Source: Cephalopachus bancanus (lineage: Eukaryota; Chordata; Mammalia; Primates; Tarsiidae). From it: a DNA stretch of 64,000 nucleotides. The position numbers were made by a program, and so were the translations under genes. Positions 11,218 through 22,032 of this stretch are shown piece by piece (within the stretch, counting starts at the first letter, position 1; each line of letters opens with the position of its first letter). The notes beneath the pieces are model-generated. The model was given only the letters and a program-made list of their open reading frames with translations. It was not told the origin of the DNA and did not search any database. The stretch lies in NCBI GenBank assembly GCA_027257055.1, contig JAPVLO010000019.1, forward strand, positions 17,720,501 through 17,784,500. Direction: 5' to 3'.

Positions 11218-11930
11218 GAGAGGGGTCTGAATGAGAAGATTTTTTGACTCTGAAAGTCCACAAGTCAGTGTTTTATTTTCACATGGTGATTGGGGCTAGC
11301 TGTGTGGCCAGACAGACTCTGCATCCATACAATAGCCTCCCAGGAATTAGGTGTGGGGCGAAAATGTGGTGAGGAGCAAGCAGGTGGTTAAGAGGTTACC
11401 TGCCATCCTTATTACGTGGAATTTTCCCAGCAGGCTTTGAGGAAGGCTCTGTCCCTGGAAACCCCAAGGGGATGGGTGGTGAGTGTGAGAAAAACAGTGC
11501 TGAGGTTGATGAAGAGCCAGTGCCTGCCCGCAGACCTGGAGGGGGCAGTTTCTGTGTTGCTGTGCGGTCTGCAGGGAGAAGGAATGACGGATGGGCACTG
11601 GGCTTCCTCCAGCTGTGGTCTGCTGGTTGGGCCATCACTCAGGGCCCCTGATGAACTACCTCCTTCCGCAGAGGAAGGGCTTTAGGGTGGGTTATGAATG
11701 AGCTGCTGGTGAAAACTATTTTTCTAATTACATTTTTGAGCTGGGGACATGGCTGTCCATGGGAGGTGGGAGGTGCCTGATTCTGGAGGAGGAAGTGGAG
11801 AAATAAAGTTAGAGGAGACTGTGGGAGGTTCTTGGGTTGTGTGGATAACTGTTTAAACAGCTAAGAAAGATCTCTGGGTTTCAGGAATGACTATGGATGA
11901 AACCATGGCGGGGCTTTGATGATCCTTTAC
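11218..11930. other. unassigned, no gene
   Basis: Short overlapping open frames in several frames (11347-11685) but none longer than 90 codons and no recognisable domain. No repeat recognised. Confidence 0.4.
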
Positions 11931-12560
11931 GGATCCACTCACTTATTCACTCAACAAACTCCTCCTAAATGACTAAAGTGGGCAAGATATTGTGCACTGC
12001 ATGAGACATCTCAAGACAGGGCTTGTCATACTTTATTGTCCATATGAAACACCCAGGAATCTTATTAAAAGAGAGAATCTGATTCAACGGTTCTGGGGTA
12101 AGGCCTGAGACTCTGCATTCCTGACAAGCCCCCGAGGTCCACCGGTGCTCCTGATCCACCCACCGTGTGGTGAGGGCCCAGGACATACAGTCAGAGACCA
12201 TGTGGCTCTGGCCCTCAAGGAGCTTTCAGGTCAACGAGGCTAACAGGCATGCAAACAACATAGTACAGTTAAAGTAAAGACTCAAGTGTTGCCAGAGAGA
12301 GACAAGCAGGCGAGAAGAGCCAGAGAAAGGCTCAGGACACCATGTCATTTAAATTGAGCCTCAGGGGCGAGCCAAATTCTAATAACAAAGAAGAGGAGGA
12401 GAAGGAGGGTGAGCAGGCCGCTTTCCAAGGCTGAGGGGAAGAAAGTGTGAACAGAACATGCTCGTGGGCAGGCTAGTTCCGAGGGAGAGAAGCATTTCTA
12501 GACCATTCTATTGCTGAAGAGTTTGGACCTTTTTCTATAGCAAGTGAGAAGCTATATTGG
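11931..12560 (-). mobile_element. L2 LINE remnant, interrupted by MER5A
   Basis: CACTCACTTATTCACTCAACAAACTCC and, after an interruption, GAGCTTTCAGGTCAACGAGG through CAAGTGAGAAGC are reverse-strand L2 3' region blocks. Confidence 0.6.
12022..12165 (+). mobile_element. MER5A-like hAT MITE
   Basis: The central blocks TCTGATTCAACGGTTCTGGG, GTAAGGCCTGAGACTCTGCATT and TGACAAGCCCCCGAGG follow the MER5A order. Terminal inverted repeats are eroded. It interrupts an L2. Confidence 0.7.
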
Positions 12561-12779
12561 GAAGGGATTGAAAGAGCTAACCTGTATTTTGTGCACTTCC
12601 TTGTGGGGGCCTTGAAACGGAGGCTGGACAGAGACTGAAGGCAGGGAGTGGGCTGGGAGGTTGCCCCTGTTCCTGGGGAAAGATGAGAACACAGAAGAGA
12701 AACCTGTTCTCGGGATGCAGAGTGGTAGCCGGTGGCGCACTAGACCTGCCTGCCTTTCTGTCTACTTCGTCACTCAAGA

Positions 12780-12935
12780 GGCATGGAGCTCTCTGTATTT
12801 TCTTTCTTTTTCTTTATATGTTAAATACATCCAATTGCTCTACCTTGAATATAGGCTTTTTGGAGATAGGGAGCCTCTTCTGCACCTGGTCAAGTAGTTT
12901 GTACTCAGCAGGTGCTCAATAAATATTTGCGGCTG
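12780..12935 (+). mobile_element. L2 LINE 3' end
   Basis: Ends in CAGCAGGTGCTCAATAAATATTTG, the characteristic L2/MIR-like 3' tail, preceded by a TAGGGAGCCTCTTCTGCACC region. Confidence 0.65.
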
Positions 12936-14110
12936 TGTGGCACGTGTTGAGGGGGAACAAATTCACACCATCGCAGCATTCGTGATTTGATCCCAGGGTC
13001 TACTACAGTTTCCAGCCTTTCGCTCCCTTGTTGTCTCTCTCTGTTTGACTTGAACATCTCCGAGCGGCAAGACTGAAAGGCAGTTGCCACAGAAGATGGT
13101 TAAACATACTTTCACGGTGACAGTGTGTGTCACTTATCCTAGGAGCACTTGCTTTTCAAGGGAGGAGGTCTGAAGAAATCCACTAGGGCTGGCTTCCGAC
13201 CCCCTGCCCCCAGTCTCAGCATGTGGACAAGAGAGCTGAAGATTCCCAGAGATCTGACCTGTTGGAGGGAAGAGATGGAATTGCCTTAAGGAGATGGAGG
13301 GGCCGTGAAGAGATGAAGAAGCCTTAAGAGACTGCTTACCTGGGCAGTGATCGAGTGTCAGACACGCTGTGTGCCCTGCAACCTGCTGGCACTGCAGGCA
13401 TCCCGGACATCATGACGGACCCCAGAGACATCCTTCAAGGTTCTGGGTTGGAGGATACTGAACACTTTGCCTTTGTACAAGGTTGGGCCTTACCCACAGG
13501 CTCTTGGGAAGGAAAGAAGTGAGGGGTTTCAAGAATGGGGCTCAGACATTCAGCACCATAAACACCAATGAGGCTCAGCCCAGGAAGTGTGCCTTATCAC
13601 TCGATTTCTCCAGGATGAACACTGAGTCTCAGAGAGGAAAAGCAGCCAGGATTCATCTAAGGGGAACTGGTCCGACCCACAGCAGCTCCCCTGAGAACAA
13701 CTTGTACCCTGTCCTGGGCTATCTGTTGTTGTCACAGATGGCAGGGGAATGTGTGTGTCTGGAAGGTTAGTGTCTGCGGTAAACTGGAGCCCCAAGGCTT
13801 GAGGGAAAACGTATTACAGGCAGCAGCAACTCTTCAGAGAAGCCAGGGAGGGTGGTGACCAGGACTGTGACTTTCCTTCTGCATGACGTTGTCATGCAAG
13901 CCGTGTGGTGAACCCAGCTCCCGAGATCAGAGTCACTGTGGACCACCAGCCACAGCCAGAAATGGTCTGTTCTCTGCCCCGTATCATGGGGAGGGAGGAG
14001 GAAATATTCAGGCCCAGACCTCAGCTCCAGGCATGTGATAGGGGTGAAATAAGTCAATGTGGAGGGAATGGGTGAATCCAGGAAATTCACATTCCAAATC
14101 CCAGTGAGGT
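12936..14110. other. unassigned, mostly unique-looking
   Basis: No Alu, L1 or LTR ends. Open frames 13483-13770 (plus) and 13767-14129 (minus) are short and have no recognisable domain. Confidence 0.4.
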
Positions 14111-14114
14111 GATG

Positions 14115-14330
14115 GGATTGGAAGAACACGGTCCTTGGAGTTCGAATAATTTGGGATCATCTCTTGCCTCGTCCTCATCCTAGCTGTGTGACTTTGGGTA
14201 AATTCCTCAATCTCTCTGAATCTCCATTTTCTTATCAGCAAAGTAAGTTTGGACAGCAGTATTCACTTTACCTGTTTGTGAAGATCATTGAGCAGAACTA
14301 TGGGCAGTGCCTGGCCTAGCTGCGGCGTGT
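14115..14330 (+). mobile_element. MIR SINE
   Basis: TAGCTGTGTGACTTTGGGTA, then TCTGAATCTCCATTTTCTTATC, then GGGCAGTGCCTGGCC cover the MIR from the core to near the 3' end. Confidence 0.85.
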
Positions 14331-14424
14331 TAAAAGTCTCCTTCCTTTTGCAGCCCTGGATTCTCCTATTAACTGGGTTCTACATCTCTTCTGCTCCTTG
14401 CTATCTGCGGGCCTTTGAAAACGT

Positions 14425-14640
14425 TTCTGAACCCGTGACAGAACCTCAGTTTCCGTATCTGTGGCGGGAGGAGTGACAGCATCTGTCCTGTTGGCCCCAC
14501 GCATCTGTTTTTCAGGATGGATGATGATGATAAGACAATGATGTGAGTGAAAGCAGCAATTGTACCCGACACACTCACTGCAGAGCCAGGAACGCTCGAG
14601 AATGTGTCGTGAAGACTGACTAAGGCACGTCAGATGCCTG
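14425..14640 (+). mobile_element. second MIR-like fragment
   Basis: ACCCGTGACAGAACCTCAGTTTCCGTATCTGTGG is a MIR centre, followed by a degraded continuation. It lies about 100 bases after the previous MIR in the same orientation. Confidence 0.5.
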
Positions 14641-14794
14641 GAACATATCCCCGGTGTAGATGACGTGACCTATGTTTGCGGTTATTTTTGCCCCAGAGGA
14701 CAACAGTAAGGGAGAAAAGCGGAAGCCCAGCCAGAGGTTAAAGCTTGTGGTCAAATGTGCCGGGCACTCCACTCCCAATTGGGAATTCTTTTCT

Positions 14795-15480
14795 TTTCTT
14801 TATTTTTATGTTTTCTTTATTTCAATAGCTTTAGGGGGTACAAAGAGCTTTTGGTTGCATGGCTGCATTGTATAGGGGTGAAGTAGTCTGAGCTTCCAGT
14901 GTACCCACCACTCCCACCTGTGCACATTGTACCTGAGAGGTGATTTTCCATCCCTCTGCCCCTTCCTCTCTCCCCCTTCTGGGTCTCCAATGTCCATCCT
15001 TATTTTAGTCCCCAGTCATAAGTGAGAACATGCGGTGTTCGGTTTTCTGTTCCTGTATTAGTTTACTTAGGATGATGTTCTCCAATTCCATCCAACTGAC
15101 TGCAAAAGACATTATGCCATTCTTTTTGATGGCTGAATAGTATTCCATAGGGTATATATGCCACATCTTCATTATTCACTGATCAGTTGATGGGCATTTA
15201 GGTTAATTCCACATCTTTGCTGCAATGAACATGCTGCAATGAACATGCAGGTTGCAGCTGTCTCTTTCACACAACGACCTCAGTTCCATTGGGTAGATTC
15301 TTAGTAGTGGGATCACTGGGTCACGTGGTGGGTCTACTTTTAGTTCTTTGAGAAATCTCCATACTGCTTTCCATAGAGGCTGTACTAATTTGCATCCCTA
15401 CCAATGGTGTATAAGTGTTCCCTTTTCATTGCATCCACACCAGCATTTATTGTTTTTTGATTTTTTTCTTCTGTGTGCTT
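14795..15480 (-). mobile_element. L1 3' end (primate-age L1P/L1MA type)
   Basis: Read on the minus strand this covers the ORF2 C-terminus and 3' UTR. Plus-strand landmarks are ATAAGTGAGAACATGCGGTG, GGCTGAATAGTATTCCATAG and TTGATGGGCATTTAGGTTAA. A short internal duplication (GCTGCAATGAACAT twice at about 15219-15246) is present. It is older than the L1 at 3.6 kb. Confidence 0.88.
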
Positions 15481-15619
15481 CTTATTCCTCCCAGAGTGTT
15501 TTCCAGGAGCACCCAGCATCTGTAATTTGTCCATGGTATCAGTAGTTCAGCCAGCCCAGAGTCTGGGATCTGCTTCCTAGCCAACTCCTGATTCCTCAAA
15601 ATTACCAGACTGTTCTTGA

Positions 15620-16410
15620 AGTGGAAGGATAACTAGAATGGTCCTGCGCTCAGCCTTGCTCTTAGGACTCTAGCTAATAATTTCTTAGCTAGTTTATCAG
15701 CCTTTACTCAGCCCTGCAACTTACTTTCTCCTCTCCCACTAGGACAATCTTTATAAAGGGCAAACCCGACCATGACACTCCCCCACTTAAAATCTCTCCA
15801 TGGCCGGGCTCGGTGGCTCAGCCTGTAATCCCGCACCTTTGGGAGGCTGAGGTGAGTGGATTGCCTGAGCCCGCGGGTTCGAGACCTGCCTGGGCAGCGA
15901 GACCTCATTGCTACAATAAACAAAAAAATCAGCCGGGCGTGGTAGCGCATACCTGTAATTCCGGCTACTTGGAAGGCTGAGGCGGAAGGATCGCCGGAGC
16001 CCAGCAGGTCGAGGCTGCGGTGGCGGCCACTGCACTCCAGTCTGGGCGACCGAGTGAGACTCCAACTCAAAAAAAAAAAAAAAAAATCTCTCTATGGCTC
16101 CTCACTGCCCTGCAGTTAAAGTCTGAACTCCTTGAAATAGCTTGTGAGGTCTGCCTGCCCTGGCCCTGGTCTACCTCAATCATTTCACTGCTTACAGATC
16201 CCTTTTGGGACCCAACATGTCAGGCTTGAATGATCTCCCACAGTCCCACCTGGCCTCATGACTCCATCCTTTTGCAGGTCATGGTCTCCCTGCCTCAAAA
16301 CCTTCTCCTGTCCATTCATCCACCCACCCACCAATCCGTCCAATTCTGCAAATAATATTGTGCTCCCTTTACATGCCAGACTTAGTGCAAGTTGCTGAAG
16401 TTACAGCCAT
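15620..16410 (+). mobile_element. L2 LINE fragment split by an Alu
   Basis: CAGTTAAAGTCTGAACTCCTTG, GTCTGCCTGCCCTGGCCC and GTCCATTCATCCACCCACCC, with the upstream part at 15700-15800, fit the L2 3' region. The Alu at 15804-16082 splits it. Confidence 0.6.
15804..16082 (+). mobile_element. Alu (variant subfamily, low divergence)
   Basis: Starts GCCGGGCTCGGTGGCTCAG and ends CTCCAACTC plus A-run. Target duplication AAAATCTCTCCATGG (15789-15803) / AAAATCTCTCTATGG (16083-16097). B box GCGGGTTCGAGACCTGC is one change from a perfect T-arm stem. Internally it lacks the GGGAGC part of the right-arm loop seen in other copies. Confidence 0.95.
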
Positions 16411-16689
16411 CTGCGGGACACAGTGCTTTTGGTTTCTTAAAGTTTACATTATAGTGAAGAGAGATCCACCTTAGAAAGCCAACAAATAAACAAAATATGG
16501 ATTTTGCATGTTCATTTTGTGTATGCAAGTATGTTATTTTGATTTTACATATTCATTTGTGTGTGCGAGTGCGTATGCATGAGTAGAAAATACTAGGAGG
16601 GAAATTAAACAGCTTGATGCCATGGTTCTTAGAGAGAGGGGATCGAGAACTTTGAATGACCAGTTCATTGGGCTAACACTTGTTTATCC
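16411..16689. other. unassigned, alternating purine/pyrimidine stretch
   Basis: About 280 bases with no named repeat. The part at about 16505-16580 alternates words such as TTTTGTGTATGCAAGTATG and TGTGTGTGCGAGTGCGTATG, an old decayed TG-type repeat. Confidence 0.35.
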
Positions 16690-16915
16690 ACATTCCAATC
16701 AGGGGTGACTTCCTCCAAGAAACCTTCCTGGATCAGAACCCACCTGGATGGAGTGCCCCTTGTCTGTGCTCTCGGCACCCTGTCCTGGCCATGCCATATT
16801 TCAGCACTTAGTGCACCAGTCTCTGTCTCCAGAGGTTGTAAGTTCCCTGAGGTCAGCGACTGTGACCCTCAGTGCCAGCACAGTGAAAGGCTCAGAGTAA
16901 ATACAAACTTATGGT
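16690..16915 (+). mobile_element. L2 LINE 3' end
   Basis: GACTTCCTCCAAGAAACCTTCCTGGAT, then TTGTAAGTTCCCTGAGGTCAG, then CAGTGCCAGCACAGTG and the GCTCAGAGTAAATAC tail match L2. Confidence 0.75.
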
Positions 16916-17795
16916 TGTGAGTGGACACAAGAACCGAGGGATGGAGGGATCCCGCAGACGAGGGGCCAGGTGGGCTCTACCTTGCTCTGCTAAGGACAGC
17001 GCAGCTGTAACTGGCACTGTGGGACTCAGCTGGACAGTTGTTTATAAATGACCCAGGCAGTCAGGTGCTTTGACGAGCCCCTCATTCATCCTGTCCCCAT
17101 CACCTTCCTGTCATTTTCCCGTTATTTAGAACCAGCCGGCCAGATAGCCCTTAACCAAGCAATATACATGTTAATGTGGGGAGCAGGGCTGAGATGGAAG
17201 CAAGAGTGAACACACATTATTCAAAGGAGAAGGCGAGGGCGGGGGAGGGATGGCTGCAGTGAGCGGCTGGGGCCGCTCTTCCTTCCCTGGAAGTCACAAG
17301 CAGCCCTGTCTCCCGGGGCCTGGTACCCTGCTGGGTCCCACTCCCACTGCCCCACTCCTCGGTCTCCCCTGCGAACACCCCCCCACCAATCTAAAAATGC
17401 CCTTAGTTTATTTTTAGCCCTTTCCAGAAGGCCCCGGCAGTCTCACTTTAATTAGAATTGTACCCAAGGAAGCCAGAGCTATTGATGGAATGATTTCTTT
17501 TCTTCTTTTCTCCTTGTTGGCATTGTGTAGGGGGTGGCCAAAAACGCTTTCAGACAAGTGGAAAATTTAGCATTTATTTATTTCTCTTGGCTAACTGGTG
17601 CCAGTCCAAGAAGGCATGTGAGAAGGAACACCGGAGATGGCAAGGGATGGGGCCATAGGCTCTTGCCACCTCCTCACACAGGCTGTTGGGACTCCACGCC
17701 CTCGCCTCGGGATGAGCCTTGTTTTCTTCCCATGTGAAGTGGGGTTACCTTTCCTGCCCACCCTTCCTTCCTGAGTTATAGTGAGTTAAGGAGAT
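16916..17795. other. repeat-free block, candidate conserved non-coding element
   Basis: No repeat is recognisable for about 880 bases. The part 17080-17530 has a mixture of GC-rich and motif-like AT-rich words, including a perfect MEF2-type site at 17408-17417. No coding frame of note. Confidence 0.4.
17391..17417. promoter_or_regulatory. paired MEF2-like sites
   Basis: CTAAAAATGC (17391-17400) lies 7 bases from TTATTTTTAG (17408-17417). The reverse complement of the second is CTAAAAATAA, a full match to the MEF2 consensus CTA(A/T)4TA(A/G). The first matches 8 of 10 positions. Function is inferred only. Confidence 0.35.
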
Positions 17796-17797
17796 AC

Positions 17798-18092
17798 TTT
17801 TTTTTTTAAGTGGAGTCTCTCTCTGTTGCCCAGGCTGGAGTGCAGTGGCATCTCATAGCTCACCACAGTCTCGATTTCTTTGTCTTGGGCGATCCTCCCA
17901 CCTCAGCCTCCCGAGTAGCTGGGACTACAGGTGAATGCCATCATGCCTGGCTAATTTAAATTTTTTTTTTTTGTAGAGACAAGGTCTTACTATGTTGCCT
18001 AAGTTAGTCTCGAACTCCTGGGCATAAGCGATTTTCCTGTTCGGTCTCCTAAAGTGCTGGGATTACAGACAGATGTGAGCCACCACACTTGA
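17798..18092 (-). mobile_element. Alu, older
   Basis: Reverse Alu (GTTGCCCAGGCTGGAGTGCA; CTCCCGAGTAGCTGGGACTA; GAGCCACCACACTTGACC). Lies immediately next to the following Alu. Confidence 0.9.
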
Positions 18093-18105
18093 CCTAAGAC
18101 CTTCT

Positions 18106-18397
18106 TCTTTTTTTTTTTTGAGTTGGAGTCTCACTCGGTCGCCCAAACTGGAGTGCAGTGGCCGCTCCCGGCCACCGCAACCTCGACCTGCTGGGCTCCG
18201 GCCATCCTTCCGCCTCAGCCTTCCAAGTAGCTGGAACTACAGGTGCGCGCTTCCACACCTGGCTACTTTTTTGATTTATTGTAGAGATGAGGTCTCTCCA
18301 AGTTGCCCAGGTGGGTCTTGAACCCGCGACCTCAGGCAATCCACACACCTCAGTCTCCCAAAGCACGGGATTACAGACTGAGCCACCGGGTCCGGCT
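18106..18397 (-). mobile_element. Alu (variant subfamily)
   Basis: Reverse orientation, starts TTTTTTTGAGTTGGAGTCTC and ends GAGCCACCGGGTCCGGC. Target duplication GACCTTCTT at about 18096-18104 and 18401-18409. The B box (GTGGGTCTTGAACCCGC on the plus strand) has decayed by two changes. Confidence 0.93.
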
Positions 18398-18409
18398 GGG
18401 ACCTTCTTA

Positions 18410-19785
18410 TTAAAAAAGGAAGTGCCAATGAAAGCACCTTGTTTTGTATAAATTAAGGAAGCAGGCACAGAAAGCCACGGGCCCAGGAGCAGGGTAGGCT
18501 GGCAGGGAGGGAGGAAAAGGGGTCGTGACTTTAGGCTCTGCTTCTACCCTTCATTCTGGAGCAGCCTGCTTTGAATAGACCCTTGCCTCCAATTTCCCCT
18601 GGCTCCCAGGAAAGATGGGGTTTCAGGAAGGATAGAAATGGTTGGAAATGGGTGACTCATGGGACTCCTCAAGTTGCTCCGGGGCCATCCATAGGGCAGC
18701 ATTTCCTTTTGGTTCCTTTTGGTTTTGCACACCATCTCTGTAGATCGTGATTGCAGCATTGGAGGTGGCTGGCAGGCACAGGGCTCTGGGAGGCTCCCCA
18801 AGGTCTGTCCAGGCTCAGCCACAGTGCCAGGGATGGCAACTCAGGCACTGTAGGCCTCCTGAGAGCATGGCGGTTGCTCACTGAGGCAGGCACATGCCGC
18901 TAGTGGTGGACACATGCAGCTGTACACATGCAGCCCCCCACACACATACACAGGCGTGTACACACAGACATGCTAGAAACTCCCAGGACTTTCCGAGCAG
19001 GAACCGTATGAGTCACAGCAGGTTGGGTCACACTGCCTGTGTTCTGTATGAGTCATGGCAGGTTGGGTTGCCCTGCCACCGCAAACAACTTCCGAGTAGC
19101 TGGGGGACTTAATGTAACCAGAGTCTGTTTCTCTCTTTTGCAGATTTCCTGTGGATCGGCATGATTTTGTGGGGCTAGCTCCCAGGAGGTGTGGGCTGGG
19201 TATCCACACGGCATCTGTCTCATGGCGCCTCTGTGTTAACGGGTGATTATCACAGCAGGGTGGCAGCTGGGCACCAACCATGAAACGCGGCAGTATTTAC
19301 AGGACGCGGGTGTCCTTGCTATGTACTCGTTAGTGGAGTAGAGCCAGGCATTGATAAATGTGAGTTCGTCTCGACCCTCACCCTGTCTAGCCCTCAGTTT
19401 CCCTCCCTGGCCTCATTTCCACCTTCAGTGAGGAAGATGAATGAAGGGCCTTTCTGCTTAGATGTCCTGTAGTAAGACATGGCCAACAGTCTCACACTGC
19501 TCCCTGCCTTGCTGCCTCGTGTACCTGATCAAGTGCCCCTGACTTCTTCAAGGTCACCCTGCTCTATGAGTAATTTCTGAGGAACCGCCTAGCAGAGCTG
19601 GCTCATGTGCCCAAGACTTCATTCTTGCTTCTGAAGAATGAAGTCTATCCACCTTCATTTGATGTCTGAGGTTTTCTCATTTTAGTTCCGAATAAGCTTT
19701 CCAGGCTCATTGGCTCCTTTGACTTCAGCCTCAATGGACAAATCAGTGTTCCTTAGATGATAGGACCTCGGGCCTCATGTCACCT
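18410..19785. other. unassigned, unique-looking, with a tandem AP-1 repeat
   Basis: No transposon ends seen. It contains CA-rich DNA near 18925-18965 (CACACACATACACAGGCG) and the 40-bp tandem repeat at 19006-19078. Open frames are short. Confidence 0.4.
19006..19078 (+). repeat. 40-bp tandem repeat with two AP-1 motifs
   Basis: Unit 1 begins GTATGAGTCACAGCAGGTTG (19006) and unit 2 begins GTATGAGTCATGGCAGGTTG (19046). Each has a perfect TGAGTCA (19009-19015, 19049-19055). Both units continue GGTNNCNCTGCC. Duplication of a regulatory-like word is visible; activity is not known. Confidence 0.8.
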
Positions 19786-19789
19786 TCTT

Positions 19790-20195
19790 TTTTCTCGTCC
19801 ACTCTGTTTTCACTACACTGGCCTGTATTTTTCCCCTCTCAGACACGTTCTGCCTCGGGGCTTTTGCACTTGCTGTTTCCTTTCACATGGTCTTACTCAG
19901 CTCCGTTGCATCTCATCACTCTCTGGGTCATCTCAGGCTTCGAAATGGCCTTCGTTATGACCGTTTTGGGGCTTTCTTGTCTTTAGGGTCCCCAGCATAT
20001 CAACTTCATGTCCGTTATCACTATCAGAAATCTTCTCATAATTTTATTTGTTTAGGTCTATTGTTTGTCTTTCCTAACTAGACCGTAAGCCCTCTAGGGC
20101 AGGGACGTTGTCTGCATTTTTCACTCCTATATTCCCAGTATTTAGAACAGAGAGTAGCACATAATAGTTGCTCAACAAAACTTGCGGATAAAATC
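19790..20195 (+). mobile_element. L2 LINE 3' end
   Basis: GGCTTTTGCACTTGCTGTTTCC, TCTCATCACTCTCTGGGTCATC, GACCGTAAGCCCTCTAGGGCAGGGAC and the tail ATAGTTGCTCAACAAA are the usual ordered blocks of the L2 3' region. Confidence 0.85.
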
Positions 20196-21215
20196 AATGC
20201 TGGTTCTGAGCACCTGCTCTCTCCTTCCTTCCTTCACCTGGCCTGCTCTCCCACCCCATTCCCATGTCAGCATCGCTACATCCTATCTGCTCTCTGGGCT
20301 GGCCTAAAGGCCACTTCCCTCATGAGTTCTTCACTTACCCATGCTTTGAGTCCCCTTCCCCCCCAGCAAGAAGGAGTTGTTCTCAGAGGACTACAGTATT
20401 CTCACTGTGCTTCTTAACTTCCCAACAACAGAGAAATAAAGACCTCAGAGATGAAAAATCTTGGAAAGATTCTCTGGCTCCAGGGAATCTCCTCATGTCT
20501 GGAAAACTCATGTCTTGCCTTCGAGTCCAATTCCAGTCCTCCCCATGTCACAGTGACAGTCATTCCCCCTGACATCTTGGTTATAAACAAATAAAGTAAA
20601 CCTCGGTGCCTGCCCCAGTGAGGACAACAGTTCACTGTGCCTAGTTCTCTCCTGATGTGTCTAGGTATCACAGAGGACGTGTGTGCTGTTGTCCCTGCAA
20701 CACTGAGGAGACTGCACTGGGGACAAGGGGCCAGTGGAAGAGGAACTTCATGTCTTCTGGGAGGAGTTGCTTTGTGAGTCTTATCATGAAAGGGAAGACA
20801 TTGACTAGGCTGGTAGGAGATGGACATTTTGGGCCATGTCAATCCCAGCAGCAACATTGCATAAAAGACATTCCCTGCACCCACGCTCCCACATTTGCTG
20901 GTTGGTGGCCATTTGAAGTCACAGATGCCTTTCCCTTGATTCTGGAGCATGGAGAGGAGGTGAGATCAGATGCAACTGAGAGGAGGGGCCTCCCACTGCC
21001 CCTAGGGCTACCCCAATCCCAGGGGGTCTAGGAAGAGATGAAGAAAAAAAAAGTCTGAGGAGGAATGAGGAAGAGACCCAGAAAGGACAAGCAGAAAAGG
21101 GCAGTAACAGGGTGAAAATATAGCACCAAGGACAGCAAAAGTCAGAGATTCATGGAAAACAGGCAATGGGAATTCTGCAGTGGGTGTGCCCTGTTTTGTA
21201 ATACACTGTAATTCC
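20196..21215. other. unassigned, no gene supported
   Basis: A 178-codon minus-strand open frame (20950-20414) and overlapping plus-strand frames lie here. None shows a recognisable domain, and the overlap of frames on both strands argues for composition, not coding. Confidence 0.4.
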
Positions 21216-21221
21216 TCGGAC

Positions 21222-21475
21222 TTTAAAGACAAGGTCTCTGACTCTGTCGCCCAGGTTAGTGCAGTGGCATGATCACAGCTTATCACAGTCTCAAATTCCT
21301 GGGCTCAAGTGATCCTCCCAACTCAGCCTCCCGAGTAGTTGGGGTGTGCCAACATGCCAGGCTTATTTCATTTTATTTTATTTTAGTAGAGATAGGATTT
21401 TGCTGCTCTCCAACTCCTGGCCTCAAGCAATCCTCTTCCCTCGGCCTCCCAAAGTCCTACCATTACGGGAGGTAT
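21222..21475 (-). mobile_element. Alu, old and partly deleted
   Basis: CTCTGTCGCCCAGGTTAGTGCA, CTCCCGAGTAGTTGGGG and CCTCGGCCTCCCAAAGTCC are reverse Alu blocks, with several internal deletions. Confidence 0.85.
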
Positions 21476-21479
21476 TGAG

Positions 21480-21660
21480 TTTAATTCTGCCATGGAGAAG
21501 ATTTGAAGTCATGGGTACATTTTATAACATCTTTGAAACTCAGTGTTCTCATCTGGAAAGTGGAGGCTATAATGCCAGTCTTATAACATTATAAAGATTG
21601 AATAAAAAAACAAAAAGTTAAGTGGGAGGTGAGAATCAGCCATGTGTTGAATAAATATGA
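21480..21660 (+). mobile_element. MIR SINE fragment
   Basis: AACTCAGTGTTCTCATCTGGAAAGTGGAGGCTATAATGCC, followed by TTATAACATTATAAAGATTGAAT, resembles the MIR 3' half. Confidence 0.6.
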
Positions 21661-21965
21661 TTCATTTTCCCTCAGCTTATGGGGGACAGGTGACCACTCT
21701 TGATCAGGGATTGTGAGTGTGTGAAGGCTGGATTTAAACTGAGGTCTCTGCTTACTTGGAGCCTTCAAAGTCTCTGGTTGAGAGAAGAGGTGATGTTAGA
21801 CAGCTACTCGTCAAAATACAGTGGGCTATCACATAGTCCCAGGTTCTTAAGCAGTTAATCTCCTGTGCCTGAAGATTTTATGTCCATTGCAAGTGTTAGC
21901 TGTGACCATTCCTCCACCATGAGAACAATTAAACTTGCTCCCAATTTTCAAGGAGGCAAGACAAG

Positions 21966-21968
<3 letters not shown>
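21661..21968. other. unassigned sequence before the (GA)n tract
   Basis: Roughly 300 bases with no recognised repeat or coding frame. Confidence 0.4.

Positions 21969-22029
<61 letters not shown>
21969..22029 (+). repeat. (GA)n dinucleotide repeat, about 30 units, uninterrupted
   Basis: A pure GA run; every residue of the plus strand is a purine. Expected to be length-polymorphic and able to form H-DNA. Confidence 0.98.

Positions 22030-22032
<3 letters not shown>

Noticed and set aside
20414..20950. 178-codon minus-strand open frame
   Set aside because: No domain, and overlaps a 124-codon plus-strand frame; fits chance given base composition.
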